Assembly: GCF_900302505.1 (NCBI RefSeq)
Contig: NZ_OMOJ01000009.1
Location: 37,124 to 101,123, forward strand
Source: Pseudoprimorskyibacter insulae
GTDB taxonomy: Bacteria > Pseudomonadota > Alphaproteobacteria > Rhodobacterales > Rhodobacteraceae
DNA length: 64,000 bases
Reading direction: 5' to 3'
Below are positions 18,049 to 27,077 of this stretch, one piece after another. The notes beneath the pieces are model-generated. The model was not told the DNA's origin, searched no databases, and saw nothing but the letters and a program-made list of their open reading frames with translations. The translations under genes were made by a program, and so were the position numbers. Positions within the stretch are counted from its first letter, which is position 1. Each line of letters begins with the position of its first letter.

Positions 18049-19568
18049 GAATCCGCGCACAAATCGGCATGGTGCTGAACCTCGACAAATGTATCGGGTG
18101 CCACACCTGCTCTGTCACCTGCAAGAACGTCTGGACGAGCCGGGATGGCGTTGAATACGCCTGGTTCAACAACGTGGAAACGAAACCGGGCACCGGCTAT
18201 CCGACGGACTGGGAAAACCAGAAGCGCTGGAAAGGCGGCTGGGAACGGACCAAGGCAGGCAAACTGCAGCCTAAGCAGGGCAGCAAGTGGCGCATCCTGT
18301 CCAACATTTTCGCCAACCCATCCATGCCGGAAATCGACGACTATTATGAGCCGTTCGACTTCGACTACGATCATCTGAAATCCGCCCCCGAGATGGAGGC
18401 GTTTCCGACGGCACGTCCCCGCTCCAAGATCACCGGCGAGCGTATCGAGAAGATTGAGAAGGGTCCGAACTGGGAAGAAATCCTGGGCGGCGAATTCTCC
18501 AAACGGTCCGAGGACTATAACTTCGAAGGCATCCAGAAGGAGATTTACGGGGAATACGAGAACACCTTCATGATGTATCTCCCCCGCTTGTGCGAACACT
18601 GCCTTAACCCGGCCTGCGCGTCCTCGTGTCCATCGGGTGCGATCTACAAGCGCGAGGAGGACGGCATCGTCCTGATTGACCAGGAGAAGTGCCGGGGCTG
18701 GCGGATGTGCGTCTCGGGCTGTCCCTACAAGAAGATCTACTACAACTGGGAATCCGGGAAATCCGAAAAATGCACCCTGTGCTATCCGCGGATCGAAAGC
18801 GGCAATCCGACTGTCTGCTCGGAAACCTGCGTTGGGCGCATCCGCTACCTCGGCGTCATGCTCTATGATGCCGACAAGATCGAAGATGCGGCCAACATGG
18901 AGAACGAACAGGATCTCTATGATGCGCAGCTTGGTGTCTTCCTCGACCCCAGAGACCCGGTGGTTATTGAGACGGCCCGTGCCGACGGCATTCCCGAGGA
19001 TTGGATCAAGGCCGCGCAGGAAAGCCCGATCTGGAAGATGGCAATGGAGTGGAAGGTCGCCTTCCCGCTGCATCCCGAATACCGGACGCTGCCAATGGTG
19101 TGGTACATCCCGCCACTCAGTCCGATCCAGAACGCGGCGGAAGCCGGGGCGATCGGGACCGATGGTGGCATGCCCGACGTCAAGAACCTGCGCATTCCGG
19201 TGAAATACCTCGCCAACATGCTGACGGCCGGAGACGAAGAGCCGGTGGTGCACGCGCTGGAGCGTATGCTGGCCATGCGGTCCTACATGCGGACCAAGAC
19301 CATCGAGGGTGTGATCGACGAGGCCATTGCGGCCCGCGTCGGCCTGAGCGGTCGCGTAATCGAGGACATGTATAAAATCATGGCCCTTGCAGATTACGAA
19401 GACCGGTTCGTCATCCCGACCACGCACCGCGAGCAGGTCGAAGAAGCCTATGACCTGCGTGGCGGCTGCGGCTTTACCGACACCAATGGATGCGGCGGCG
19501 GATCAACCAAGGGTTCCCTCTTCGGTGGTTCCAAAAGGCCCCTCAAGATGCCCACGGAGGCGATGTAA
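18045..19568 (+). CDS. narH: Respiratory nitrate reductase beta subunit
   Basis: A 507-residue iron-sulfur electron-transfer subunit. Four cysteine groups are seen: CIGCHTCSVTC (residues 16-26), CEHCLNPACASSC, CRGWRMCVSGC and CTLCYPRIESGNPTVCSETC. In the third group a tryptophan replaces one cysteine (CRGW), the known reason one NarH centre is a [3Fe-4S] cluster. It passes electrons from NarI haem to NarG. The start overlaps the narG stop (ATGA), and narJ begins 1 base after its stop. Confidence 0.97.
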   Translation: MRIRAQIGMVLNLDKCIGCHTCSVTCKNVWTSRDGVEYAWFNNVETKPGTGYPTDWENQKRWKGGWERTKAGKLQPKQGSKWRILSNIFANPSMPEIDDYYEPFDFDYDHLKSAPEMEAFPTARPRSKITGERIEKIEKGPNWEEILGGEFSKRSEDYNFEGIQKEIYGEYENTFMMYLPRLCEHCLNPACASSCPSGAIYKREEDGIVLIDQEKCRGWRMCVSGCPYKKIYYNWESGKSEKCTLCYPRIESGNPTVCSETCVGRIRYLGVMLYDADKIEDAANMENEQDLYDAQLGVFLDPRDPVVIETARADGIPEDWIKAAQESPIWKMAMEWKVAFPLHPEYRTLPMVWYIPPLSPIQNAAEAGAIGTDGGMPDVKNLRIPVKYLANMLTAGDEEPVVHALERMLAMRSYMRTKTIEGVIDEAIAARVGLSGRVIEDMYKIMALADYEDRFVIPTTHREQVEEAYDLRGGCGFTDTNGCGGGSTKGSLFGGSKRPLKMPTEAM

Positions 19569-19569
19569 T

Positions 19570-20274
19570 ATGGACCGGACTTTGAAAGCACTCTCGCTCA
19601 TTCTGAGCTACCCGACACGCGAGCTGCAGCATGCCATGCCCGAGATCGGCGCCGTTCTGGCCTCGGACACGCGTTTGACAGCAGCAGCCCGTCGGGCGTT
19701 GCGCCCGCTGGTGGAGGAGCTTGGCGGGCGCGACATCTATGACCTCGAAGAACAGTTCGTGCTGCTCTTCGACCGATCGCGGACCCTGTCGCTCAACCTC
19801 TTCGAGCATGTCCACGGCGAAAGCCGGGACCGGGGCGGGGCGATGGTGTCTCTGATCGAGACCTATCGCGCGGGCGGTTTCGAGCCGAATACATCGGAAC
19901 TGCCTGATCACCTGCCGGTCCTGCTGGAATTCCTGTCGACGCGTCCCTTCTCGGAAGCACAGGACATTCTCGCGGATGCAGCCCATATCTTTGAGGCGTT
20001 GAACGCACGACTTGGCCGGCGGGAAAGCAACTACGGTGCTGTGTTTGCCAGCCTCTTGCAGCTGGCAGGCGCAAAGGCCGACCAGGGCGCAGTGGCCGAG
20101 ATGCTGGCGCAGCCCGATGACGATCCTTCCGATCTGGAGGCCCTCGACGAGGTTTGGGAAGAAAGCGAAGTGCTTTTCGGCCCAGACCCGAATGCGGGGT
20201 GCCCGCAAGTTCGTGACATGCTTTCGCGCATGGACACACCCGTCAATCCCGCACCGCACCACGCGGCCGAATAG
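19570..20274 (+). CDS. narJ: Nitrate reductase assembly chaperone
   Basis: A 234-residue helical protein of the NarJ/TorD family, which binds the NarG N-terminus and controls cofactor insertion and membrane attachment; it is not part of the finished enzyme. The segment LEEQFVLLFDRSRTLSLNLFEHVHGESRDRG is broken here as EEQFVLLFDRSRTLSLNLFE and HVHGESRDRG, both typical of NarJ. The ATG at 19570 directly follows the narH stop; a longer upstream frame overlapping narH is not used. It is followed by narI after 12 bases. Confidence 0.95.
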   Translation: MDRTLKALSLILSYPTRELQHAMPEIGAVLASDTRLTAAARRALRPLVEELGGRDIYDLEEQFVLLFDRSRTLSLNLFEHVHGESRDRGGAMVSLIETYRAGGFEPNTSELPDHLPVLLEFLSTRPFSEAQDILADAAHIFEALNARLGRRESNYGAVFASLLQLAGAKADQGAVAEMLAQPDDDPSDLEALDEVWEESEVLFGPDPNAGCPQVRDMLSRMDTPVNPAPHHAAE

Positions 20275-20286
20275 GGAGAAAGCACC

Positions 20287-21036
20287 ATGTTTGCCAATTT
20301 CGATATCGATTTCATCATCTTCGGCATAATGCCCTATGCCGCGTTGACCATCCTCGTGGTCGGCTCGATCGCCCGCTACGATCGGGATCAATTCACGTGG
20401 AAGAGCTCATCGAGCCAGCTTTTGCGTCGCAAGCAACTGATCTGGGGGTCGATCCTGTTTCACGTCGGCATCATCACCGTCTTCTTCGGGCATCTGGTCG
20501 GGCTCTTTACCCCGGTCTGGGTGCTGGACGCGATTGGCGTGCCGTACTGGGTCAAGCAATGGATGGCCGTGCTCATTGGCGGCCCTGCGGGCATCGCTGC
20601 ATTGATCGGTGCGACAATGCTATTGCATCGCCGCTTGGGCGACAGCCGTATCCGGATGACATCCAGCTGGGCTGACATCATTATCATGGTATTGATCTGG
20701 TGGCAGCTGGTGATCGGCCTTCTGACCATCACGCAGACCCTGCAACACATGGATGGCGCAGAGATGGTGCGTTTCATGACCTGGTCGCAGAGCATCGTGT
20801 CATGGAACCTGAACGCCTGGGCCATGGTGGTTGACGTGCACTGGCTCTACAAACTGCACATCTTCCTCGGGCTCATCATCACGGCACTGTTTCCGTTCAC
20901 CCGGCTGGTGCACATGGTGTCCGGTTTTGCCGCGCCGTTCCGGTACCTGTTGCGCCCCGGATACCAATTGGTGCGCTCGCGGCGGCAGAAACCACTGCCC
21001 AAGCGCGCTGCGCCCAAAGCAACGCCGGCGGAGTAG
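20287..21036 (+). CDS. narI: Respiratory nitrate reductase gamma subunit (cytochrome b)
   Basis: A 249-residue inner-membrane dihaem cytochrome b with five spans that oxidises quinol at the periplasmic side. H59 and H69 (10 apart) and H191 and H209 (18 apart) match the spacing of the four E. coli haem ligands. The C-terminal tail from about residue 215 is basic and longer than the E. coli protein. GGAG lies 11 bases before the ATG. It completes the membrane-bound NarGHI complex. Confidence 0.96.
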   Translation: MFANFDIDFIIFGIMPYAALTILVVGSIARYDRDQFTWKSSSSQLLRRKQLIWGSILFHVGIITVFFGHLVGLFTPVWVLDAIGVPYWVKQWMAVLIGGPAGIAALIGATMLLHRRLGDSRIRMTSSWADIIIMVLIWWQLVIGLLTITQTLQHMDGAEMVRFMTWSQSIVSWNLNAWAMVVDVHWLYKLHIFLGLIITALFPFTRLVHMVSGFAAPFRYLLRPGYQLVRSRRQKPLPKRAAPKATPAE

Positions 21037-21041
21037 GGATC

Positions 21042-21839
21042 ATGAATGCAGCAATGTTTCCCGATCTGATCGTGAACGGCGAGCATGTGCCGCACACGCT
21101 CGTCGCCGCAGAAACGCAGAACCAGGACGCCCCAAAGGGCAAGCCCGGAATTGCCTGGCGGAAAGCGGCCAACGCAGTTGCGATCCGAACGCTGCTTCTG
21201 CAGGAAGCCCGATCACGCGGCATTGCCGCTGACCCGCAGGAGGTGGGGCCGGGCCGTTTCGAGACCGACGAGGAGGCCCGGATACGGGGCCTCCTCGAAG
21301 AGGCCATCGATGTCGGAGCCCCCGATGACGCTGCAATCGAGGCCGAGTGGAGCAAGGATCCCTCGCGCTTTCGGTCCCCGCCACTTTGGGAGGTGTCACA
21401 TATTCTCATTGCCTGTGATCCAAGAGACGCGGAAGCCCGAGACCGTGCGTTGAACCGCGCCAAAAAACTGTTGGACATCGCGTCAAACGATCCGAAAGCA
21501 TTTGCCGCCCTGGCCGCCCGCGAAAGTGACTGTGGGTCGAAATCCTCGGGCGGAGCTTTAGGCCAATTGGGTCCGGGAGATACAGTTCCGGAATTCGAGG
21601 CCGCACTGCGCACTCTGGCTGAGGGGGAGGTCACATCCGAACCGGTCCTGACACGGCACGGGTACCACATCATTCGCATGGACGCTCTGGCCTTGGGACA
21701 AGTTCTCCCCTTGGCTGCGGTGCGTGCCAGGATTGCGGAGGCGCTCGAAAAGGCCGCATGGGCGCGCGAAGCGCGGCGGTTCGTCGACCAGTTGGTCCAA
21801 TCCGCAGATATCGAAGGGGCGGATTTGAAGCAGGTCTGA
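21042..21839 (+). CDS. Parvulin-type peptidyl-prolyl isomerase of the nar operon
   Basis: A 265-residue protein with a parvulin (rotamase) domain at about 120-220, seen as VSHILIACDPRDAEA, LAARESDCGSKSSGGALGQL and LTRHGYHIIRMD. No signal peptide is evident, unlike SurA or PrsA, so it should act in the cytoplasm, resembling NifM-like isomerases. A gene of this type commonly follows narGHJI in proteobacteria and is thought to aid folding of the reductase. It starts 5 bases after narI. Confidence 0.87.
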   Translation: MNAAMFPDLIVNGEHVPHTLVAAETQNQDAPKGKPGIAWRKAANAVAIRTLLLQEARSRGIAADPQEVGPGRFETDEEARIRGLLEEAIDVGAPDDAAIEAEWSKDPSRFRSPPLWEVSHILIACDPRDAEARDRALNRAKKLLDIASNDPKAFAALAARESDCGSKSSGGALGQLGPGDTVPEFEAALRTLAEGEVTSEPVLTRHGYHIIRMDALALGQVLPLAAVRARIAEALEKAAWAREARRFVDQLVQSADIEGADLKQV

Positions 21840-21855
21840 ACGGGAGGAAGGACCG

Positions 21856-22428
21856 ATGGTGCGAGATCGAGACAGACGTCTGAACACGGCACGCAGCGCA
21901 ACACATCGCCTTGGGACGCTAGAGAATCCATTGGATTTCATGGCCGAAGACCACCTGCGTGAGCGGGAAGTCTGCACCCTGATCGATAGCATGGTGGAGG
22001 GAGAACCGGTCGATCACGAAGACATCGCAATGATGCGCACATTCCTGATCGACGATTTGCCAAAGCATCTTGCGGACGAGGAGAGTGACCTCTTTCCCTT
22101 GATGCTGGAACGATGCGATCCGGACGAGGAAATTGACAAGATGATCACGCGTCTGCAAGCCGATCACCGCCATGCGATTGGCGATTCCCCGGCTATTGCC
22201 GCGTTGATCGTGGCCCAAGCGGATCGCAAAAAGCCGTTGTCCGAAACGGACTGCGCCAAGATGTCGGACTTCGCCACGCATGCGCGGCGCCATCTGATCC
22301 TCGAGAATGCCATCCTCCTTCCGCTAGCCCGCGCGCGGCTGACCAAAGCAGATCTCGAAAAGATGCGCGCGCATATGTTGGAGCGCCGTGGACAGGCAAC
22401 CGAACAAGGAGCGGAACATGCTGGCTGA
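21856..22428 (+). CDS. Hemerythrin HHE-domain protein of the nar operon
   Basis: A 190-residue helical protein with hemerythrin ligand pairs: H33 with nearby acidic residues (FMAEDHLREREV), H73-L-A-D-E-E, DHRHAIGD and THARRHLILENAILLP. Proteins of this type bind a diiron centre and may sense or scavenge O2 or NO, or protect iron sites in the nitrate reductase. It differs from the hemerythrin at 6002 in having a longer N-terminus. It overlaps the following carbonic anhydrase start by 11 bases, which suggests tight co-expression. Confidence 0.82.
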   Translation: MVRDRDRRLNTARSATHRLGTLENPLDFMAEDHLREREVCTLIDSMVEGEPVDHEDIAMMRTFLIDDLPKHLADEESDLFPLMLERCDPDEEIDKMITRLQADHRHAIGDSPAIAALIVAQADRKKPLSETDCAKMSDFATHARRHLILENAILLPLARARLTKADLEKMRAHMLERRGQATEQGAEHAG

Positions 22429-23035
22429 TCTTCTGGAGCGGAATGCCCGGTGGTCTGACACGATCAATGCCGAGGAGCCGGGTTACTTCCCGAGGCTGGC
22501 ACAACAGCAATCGCCCGAGTTCTTCTGGATCGGCTGCTCTGACAGCAGAGTGCCTGCCAATGTCGTCGCCGGGCTGGATCCCGGCGAAGTGTTTGTCCAT
22601 CGCAATGTGGCCAATGTGATCCACTCGAGCGACATGAACATGCTTTCGGCGCTTGAGTTTGCCGTCGATGCGTTGCGTGTTCGCGAGATCATTGTCTGTG
22701 GCCATTATGGCTGCGGCGGCGTGAAGGCCGCCACGGAGGACCTACCGCATGGCCTGGCCGACCATTGGTTGGAGCCGATCCGCCGCCTGGCCCGCGCCTA
22801 CGCCGTGGACCTCGCGCGGGAGGATTGCGCGGAAGCAAAGCAAGACAGGCTGGCCGAATTCAACGTCATCGAAGGGGTTCGGCGTGTTGCGGAAACGCCG
22901 ATCATGCAGAGAGCTTGGCGCGCAAAAGCCAACATCCGCATTCACGGGCTCATCTATGGCCTGAAGGACGGGCGGTTGCGCGATCTCGACAGCACTGTGG
23001 GCCCGGGGCATTTCCAACAGGAGGCTGCAAAATGA
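22418..23035 (+). CDS. Beta-class carbonic anhydrase
   Basis: A 205-residue zinc enzyme interconverting CO2 and bicarbonate. The zinc ligands and dyad are visible: C40, D42, R44 (CSDSR), then H96 and C99 (CGHYGCGG). The start at 22418 follows AAGGAG. Overlaps at both ends (11 bases with the hemerythrin gene, 4 with moeA) place it firmly in the nar operon. A role in pH or bicarbonate balance during nitrate respiration is plausible but inferred. Confidence 0.93.
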   Translation: MLADLLERNARWSDTINAEEPGYFPRLAQQQSPEFFWIGCSDSRVPANVVAGLDPGEVFVHRNVANVIHSSDMNMLSALEFAVDALRVREIIVCGHYGCGGVKAATEDLPHGLADHWLEPIRRLARAYAVDLAREDCAEAKQDRLAEFNVIEGVRRVAETPIMQRAWRAKANIRIHGLIYGLKDGRLRDLDSTVGPGHFQQEAAK

Positions 23036-24309
23036 CTGTTCTCACGAGGATCGAAGAGCAGGGGTGCGGATGCGGCACTGCTGATCATCCGGGGGATTTG
23101 ATATCAATCGATGAAGCGGTTGCGCAGATTTTGCGGAACGCGGGACACGTTCGGGAGTCCGAAGAGGTGGCGCTTGCCGGGGCGCGTGGCCGAACTCTGG
23201 CCGAACCTATTGCTGCAATCGCGGCCGCACCCCCGTTTGACAATGCCGCGATGGACGGGTTTGCGCTGAACACGGCCTGCCTGGTCGGGCCGGGACCGTG
23301 GCGGCTTCCCGTTGTCACCCGCATTCCGGCAGGGCAGCGCGGCTCGGAACCGCTGCCGATGGGCGCGGCAGCACAGATCTTCACAGGCGCTCTGATGCCC
23401 GATGGTGCGGATGCGGTCGTGATGCAGGAAAACGTCCGACGCACAGAAAACACCATTATCGTTTCGCATGAGATTCTGGCAGGCGCGCATGTCCGGCGCA
23501 AGGGCGAGGACATGGCGGCGGGCGACATGGTTGTCCCTGCGGGCCGCACCCTGACGGGGCGTGATATCGCAGCCTGCGCGGCAGCAGGGCGGGCAACCGT
23601 TTGCGTGCGCCGTCGGCTTCGGGTTGCGCTTGTTGTCACCGGTGATGAAGTGAATTCCCCCGGCCGGACATTGAGCTCTGGCGGCATCTGGGATGTGAAT
23701 ACGCCGATGCTAAGCGCTCTGATCCCTGCTCCGGAGATCGAATTGGTCGATGTCCTGGGGTTTCGGGACAATCGCGCAGCTCTGCGGCAGCAGCTCAGCG
23801 CGCTTGCCGACGAGGTCGACCTGATCGTCACCACCGGCGGGATATCGGTGGGTGAGGAAGATCATGTCAAACCCGCCTTGAGTGATCTTGGTCTGGATAT
23901 GGTGTTCAGCGGCGTTGCGATAAAACCCGGCAAGCCGGTCTCGTACGGTCGTTTGGGACAGGCGCATTGGCTGGGGCTGCCAGGCAATCCGCTCTCCGCA
24001 TTCGTCACCTGGCAGCTTTTCGGAACGGTGCTTTGCCAGTCCCTTGCCGGGAACAGCGCGTCATCGCCCGACCGCCGTCATGTGGTGCTGTCACAGGAGT
24101 TGCGCCACAGCTACGGGCGATGCGAAGTGCGGCTCGCGGAAATCTCAGGTTTCGACAGCACAGGCCGTGAGATCGTCCGCTTTGACAAGACCACCCATTC
24201 CGGCCGCGTGGCGCGGCTTCCCGCAGCAGATGGCGTCATTTTGATTCCGTCGGAAGTTGAAGTTCTGCCGGAAGGTGCGCTGGTCGAGTTCCAGCCCTTC
24301 CGTGATTGA
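23032..24309 (+). CDS. moeA: Molybdopterin molybdotransferase
   Basis: A 425-residue MoeA, which inserts molybdate into adenylated molybdopterin to make the active Mo cofactor. Family motifs are PPFDNAAMDGFAL (about 68-80), VVTGDE, VTTGGISVGEEDHVK, KPGKPVSYG and GLPGNPLSAFVTW. The N-terminus carries an unusual CGCGTADHP segment. The ATG overlaps the carbonic anhydrase stop. A copy within the nar operon supplies cofactor when NarG is made; a housekeeping copy may exist elsewhere. Confidence 0.93.
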   Translation: MTVLTRIEEQGCGCGTADHPGDLISIDEAVAQILRNAGHVRESEEVALAGARGRTLAEPIAAIAAAPPFDNAAMDGFALNTACLVGPGPWRLPVVTRIPAGQRGSEPLPMGAAAQIFTGALMPDGADAVVMQENVRRTENTIIVSHEILAGAHVRRKGEDMAAGDMVVPAGRTLTGRDIAACAAAGRATVCVRRRLRVALVVTGDEVNSPGRTLSSGGIWDVNTPMLSALIPAPEIELVDVLGFRDNRAALRQQLSALADEVDLIVTTGGISVGEEDHVKPALSDLGLDMVFSGVAIKPGKPVSYGRLGQAHWLGLPGNPLSAFVTWQLFGTVLCQSLAGNSASSPDRRHVVLSQELRHSYGRCEVRLAEISGFDSTGREIVRFDKTTHSGRVARLPAADGVILIPSEVEVLPEGALVEFQPFRD

Positions 24310-24325
24310 TAAAGGAAGAAAGACC

Positions 24326-24844
24326 ATGAAGATTGCTTATACGATGGGCCCTGGGCGCGGTGATACCGATCAGTTGCTTTTCACTTTGGCGCAACACCTC
24401 GCGTCTGACGGGTATCGAACATGCGGCACGGTTCAGATCAACACGGATTGTGGCGCGCATCCGTGCGACATGGATGTCAAGGTGCTCCCGGATGGGCCTG
24501 TGTTGCGAATTTCCCAGAACCTCGGGGCCGGGGCGAGGGGATGCCGACTGGACCCTGCCACTCTCGAAACGGCTGTTGGACTGGTCGAGACAGGGCTTGA
24601 GGCCACCCCGGAGCTGCTGATCGTGAACAAGTTCGGAAAGCACGAGGCCGATGGTCGGGGGTTCCGTTCGGTGATCGCAGAGGCCATTGCGCGCGATATG
24701 CCCGTTCTTGTTGGGGTCAACGCATTAAACTTGGAGGCCTTTCAAGACTTCGTGGGCCCTGAAGCAACAGAGCTCGAGCCTTCCCTGGAGGACTTGGTCC
24801 GTTGGCTACAAACTGTGTTGAACAAGGAACGGGATGTGGCCTGA
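24326..24844 (+). CDS. DUF2478 family protein (nucleotide-binding-like)
   Basis: A 172-residue protein starting MKIAYTMGPGRGDTDQLL. The glycine-rich loop GPGRGDTD resembles a P-loop but lacks the usual GK[ST], a feature of DUF2478 as I recall it. A conserved N-x-F-G segment (LLIVNKFGKHEADGRG) follows at about 93. The family is often encoded beside molybdenum-cofactor or metal-transport genes, which fits its place directly after moeA; its function is unknown. The start has AAAGGAAG 7 bases upstream. It is the last gene of the nar operon. Confidence 0.75.
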   Translation: MKIAYTMGPGRGDTDQLLFTLAQHLASDGYRTCGTVQINTDCGAHPCDMDVKVLPDGPVLRISQNLGAGARGCRLDPATLETAVGLVETGLEATPELLIVNKFGKHEADGRGFRSVIAEAIARDMPVLVGVNALNLEAFQDFVGPEATELEPSLEDLVRWLQTVLNKERDVA

Positions 24845-24863
24845 GACCTTTCACGCCGCATCT

Positions 24864-24877
24864 GTGATCTCGGTCAA
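24864..24877. promoter_or_regulatory. Imperfect FNR-type box upstream of hemN
   Basis: GTGAT-CTCG-GTCAA matches eight of ten consensus positions. It lies in the 169-base gap before hemN, about 137 bases from the start codon. hemN is a classical FNR target, which supports the reading, but the distance is longer than usual. Confidence 0.4.
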
Positions 24878-25013
24878 GGACGGATCAAGGGTTGTCGGTG
24901 AGAATGATCAGAACATGAGCTGATTGAAATGGCTTTTGGAAGACAGGCAACAATCGCGCGACATTTTTTCCCGGAATCAAGTCGGGGCATGATCGGAGCA
25001 GATCGGAACATCA

Positions 25014-26363
25014 ATGACGGACACGCTGAAAACCTACATGAGCCGCAATGTACCGCGCTACACGAGTTATCCGACTGCCCCGCACTTCTCCAAGGCGGTA
25101 AGGCCAGCGGATTACGCCAACTGGCTCTCCTCGCTCTCTCCAAAGGAACCCGTATCTCTCTATTTGCACGTTCCCTATTGCCGCGAGCTTTGCTGGTATT
25201 GCGGGTGCAACATGAAGTTGGCCCGAAAAGATGCGCCTGTCGCGCAATACGCGCAGACGCTCAACCAGGAAATCCGTCTTCTGGCCAAACAATTGCCGGA
25301 CCGCATGTCGATTTCTCATTTGCATTGGGGTGGGGGGACACCGACGGCGCTGGTGCCGGATGATCTGGAGCGCGCGATGCAGAGCGTCCGGGACAATTTC
25401 GACATCACCGCTGACGCCGAACTTGCCATCGAGAGCGATCCGCGCACGCTCACGGATGAAATGATCCGGCGGATCGGACAGTTGGGCTTCACCCGCGCCA
25501 GTTTCGGCGTGCAGGAATTCGATCCGAAGGTTCAGAAAGCCATTAATCGCGTCCAGCCACCCGAAATGGTGCGCCATTCGGTCGAAGAGTTGCGCCTGGC
25601 AGGGGTGGCGGGCATCAACTTCGATTTGATCTACGGCCTGCCGCACCAGACTGTCGCCACGCTGCTGGAAACGATCCGCCTCTGCATCGACATGCGCCCG
25701 GACCGGATTGCGCTCTTCGGCTATGCACATGTGCCTTGGATGGCCAAGAAACAGCGACTGATCGATGAAACCGCGCTGCCGGGGAGCGCAGAACGGCTTC
25801 GACAATCACAATCGGCCGCCAGCGCGCTGGTCGAGGCGGGGTACGTCGCCATCGGACTGGATCACTTCGCACTTCCAAACGATTCCATGGCGAAAGCCGC
25901 CAAGGCAGGCACCCTGCGGCGCAATTTCCAAGGCTATACCACGGATCGTGCCGAAACCATGCTCGGGGTTGGATCGACATCCATCGGTCGCACCCCTTCG
26001 GGATATGTGCAGAACCTGTCGGAAACCGGGGCTTGGGCACGGTCCATCGACGCCGGTGTTTTGCCGGTCGCCAAGGGCGTCGCCCTGAGCCAGGATGATA
26101 CTTTGCGGGGCCATGTGATCGACCGGCTGATGTGTACCGGCGAAGTTGATCTTGATGCGGCGGCCCTGCGGGCCGGTGTCTCGCAGAATTGGTATCACAT
26201 CCATGAGCAGGAGTTGGCCACGCTCGAAGCGGACGGACTGATTGCGCGCCGTGCTGGCCGGATCTCTATGACCAAGGAAGGCGCGCCGGTTGTGCGAGTG
26301 GTTGCAGCAGTCTTTGATGCCTATCTTGCGACCAATATCGCGCGGCATGCAGTGGCGGTCTGA
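25014..26363 (+). CDS. hemN: Oxygen-independent coproporphyrinogen III oxidase
   Basis: A 449-residue radical-SAM enzyme that converts coproporphyrinogen III to protoporphyrinogen IX without oxygen, supplying haem for anaerobic respiration. C56, C60, C63 and C65 form the CX3CX2CXC cluster motif of HemN (YCRELCWYCGC), followed by HWGGGTPTAL for SAM binding. Length equals bona fide HemN, longer than HemW-type proteins. It follows the nar operon and probably has its own anaerobic promoter. Confidence 0.94.
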   Translation: MTDTLKTYMSRNVPRYTSYPTAPHFSKAVRPADYANWLSSLSPKEPVSLYLHVPYCRELCWYCGCNMKLARKDAPVAQYAQTLNQEIRLLAKQLPDRMSISHLHWGGGTPTALVPDDLERAMQSVRDNFDITADAELAIESDPRTLTDEMIRRIGQLGFTRASFGVQEFDPKVQKAINRVQPPEMVRHSVEELRLAGVAGINFDLIYGLPHQTVATLLETIRLCIDMRPDRIALFGYAHVPWMAKKQRLIDETALPGSAERLRQSQSAASALVEAGYVAIGLDHFALPNDSMAKAAKAGTLRRNFQGYTTDRAETMLGVGSTSIGRTPSGYVQNLSETGAWARSIDAGVLPVAKGVALSQDDTLRGHVIDRLMCTGEVDLDAAALRAGVSQNWYHIHEQELATLEADGLIARRAGRISMTKEGAPVVRVVAAVFDAYLATNIARHAVAV

Positions 26364-26427
26364 TGAACGTCAGGTCCTCCGGGCGGGGGGCCGCAGAACG
26401 GCACTTGAAGAACGAAAGGAGAGATAT

Positions 26428-26451
26428 TAGTTAGTAATAGATAACTAACTA
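26428..26451. promoter_or_regulatory. Perfect inverted repeat, likely TetR operator
   Basis: TAGTTAGT (26428-26435) and ACTAACTA (26444-26451) form perfect 8-base arms around an 8-base AT-rich spacer, 11 bases before the TetR-family start codon. Size and position are typical for an autoregulatory TetR site that would also cover the downstream efflux genes. Confidence 0.75.
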
Positions 26452-26462
26452 GGACAACGGAA

Positions 26463-27077
26463 ATGCCGCGCAAATCCGCCGATGATCGCAAGGCAGAGAT
26501 CGTTGCAACCGCCCTGAGGTTGGCTGATGAGCTTGGGCCGGACCGGCTTACGACCCAGGCAGTCGCGGATGCCGTTGGGCTGACCCAACCCGCGATCTTC
26601 CGACATTTCCCGACGAAACAGGCCCTTTGGCAGGCGGTGGCAGAGGTCATCACTGAAAGGATGACAAACGCATGGCAGGGAGCACTGGCGAAAGAGCGTG
26701 AGCCGGATCGACAGCTGGTCGCGCTCGTTCTCGTTCAATTTCGCCAGATAGAAGCCAATCCCGCGATCCCCGCGATCCTGCATTCACACGAATTGCAAAC
26801 CGAAAACAGCGATCTGCGGCAGAGTTTCCGCGTACTGATGACGCGGTTTCAGGGACTGCTGCAGGCAGAGCTCACCCGCGCCCGTGATACGGGGCGCGTT
26901 CGCTCCGATCTTGTCCCGGAAGATGCCGCGGTCCTGTTGATTTCGCTGATTCAGGGGATGGCGCTGCGTTGGTCACTCGGCGACCGCTCGTTCCCGCTTG
27001 CGACAGAGGGCGAGCGACTTCTCGACGCGCAGATGCGCCTGTTTCGGGGCGCCCCAGACGGGGAGCCAAGCTCATGA
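26463..27077 (+). CDS. TetR/AcrR-family repressor
   Basis: A 204-residue repressor with the N-terminal helix-turn-helix (TTQAVADAVGLTQPAIFRHF, about residues 30-49) and a helical ligand-binding domain. It is the first gene of an overlapping operon with an efflux adaptor, permease and ATPase, and a perfect palindrome lies just before it. It is therefore expected to repress its own operon until the transported compound binds. The ligand is unknown. Confidence 0.9.
   Translation: MPRKSADDRKAEIVATALRLADELGPDRLTTQAVADAVGLTQPAIFRHFPTKQALWQAVAEVITERMTNAWQGALAKEREPDRQLVALVLVQFRQIEANPAIPAILHSHELQTENSDLRQSFRVLMTRFQGLLQAELTRARDTGRVRSDLVPEDAAVLLISLIQGMALRWSLGDRSFPLATEGERLLDAQMRLFRGAPDGEPSS

Noticed and set aside
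17931..19427. 498-aa minus-strand open frame opposite narH
   Set aside because: narH carries all four iron-sulfur cysteine groups; the antisense frame has no motif and no start signal.
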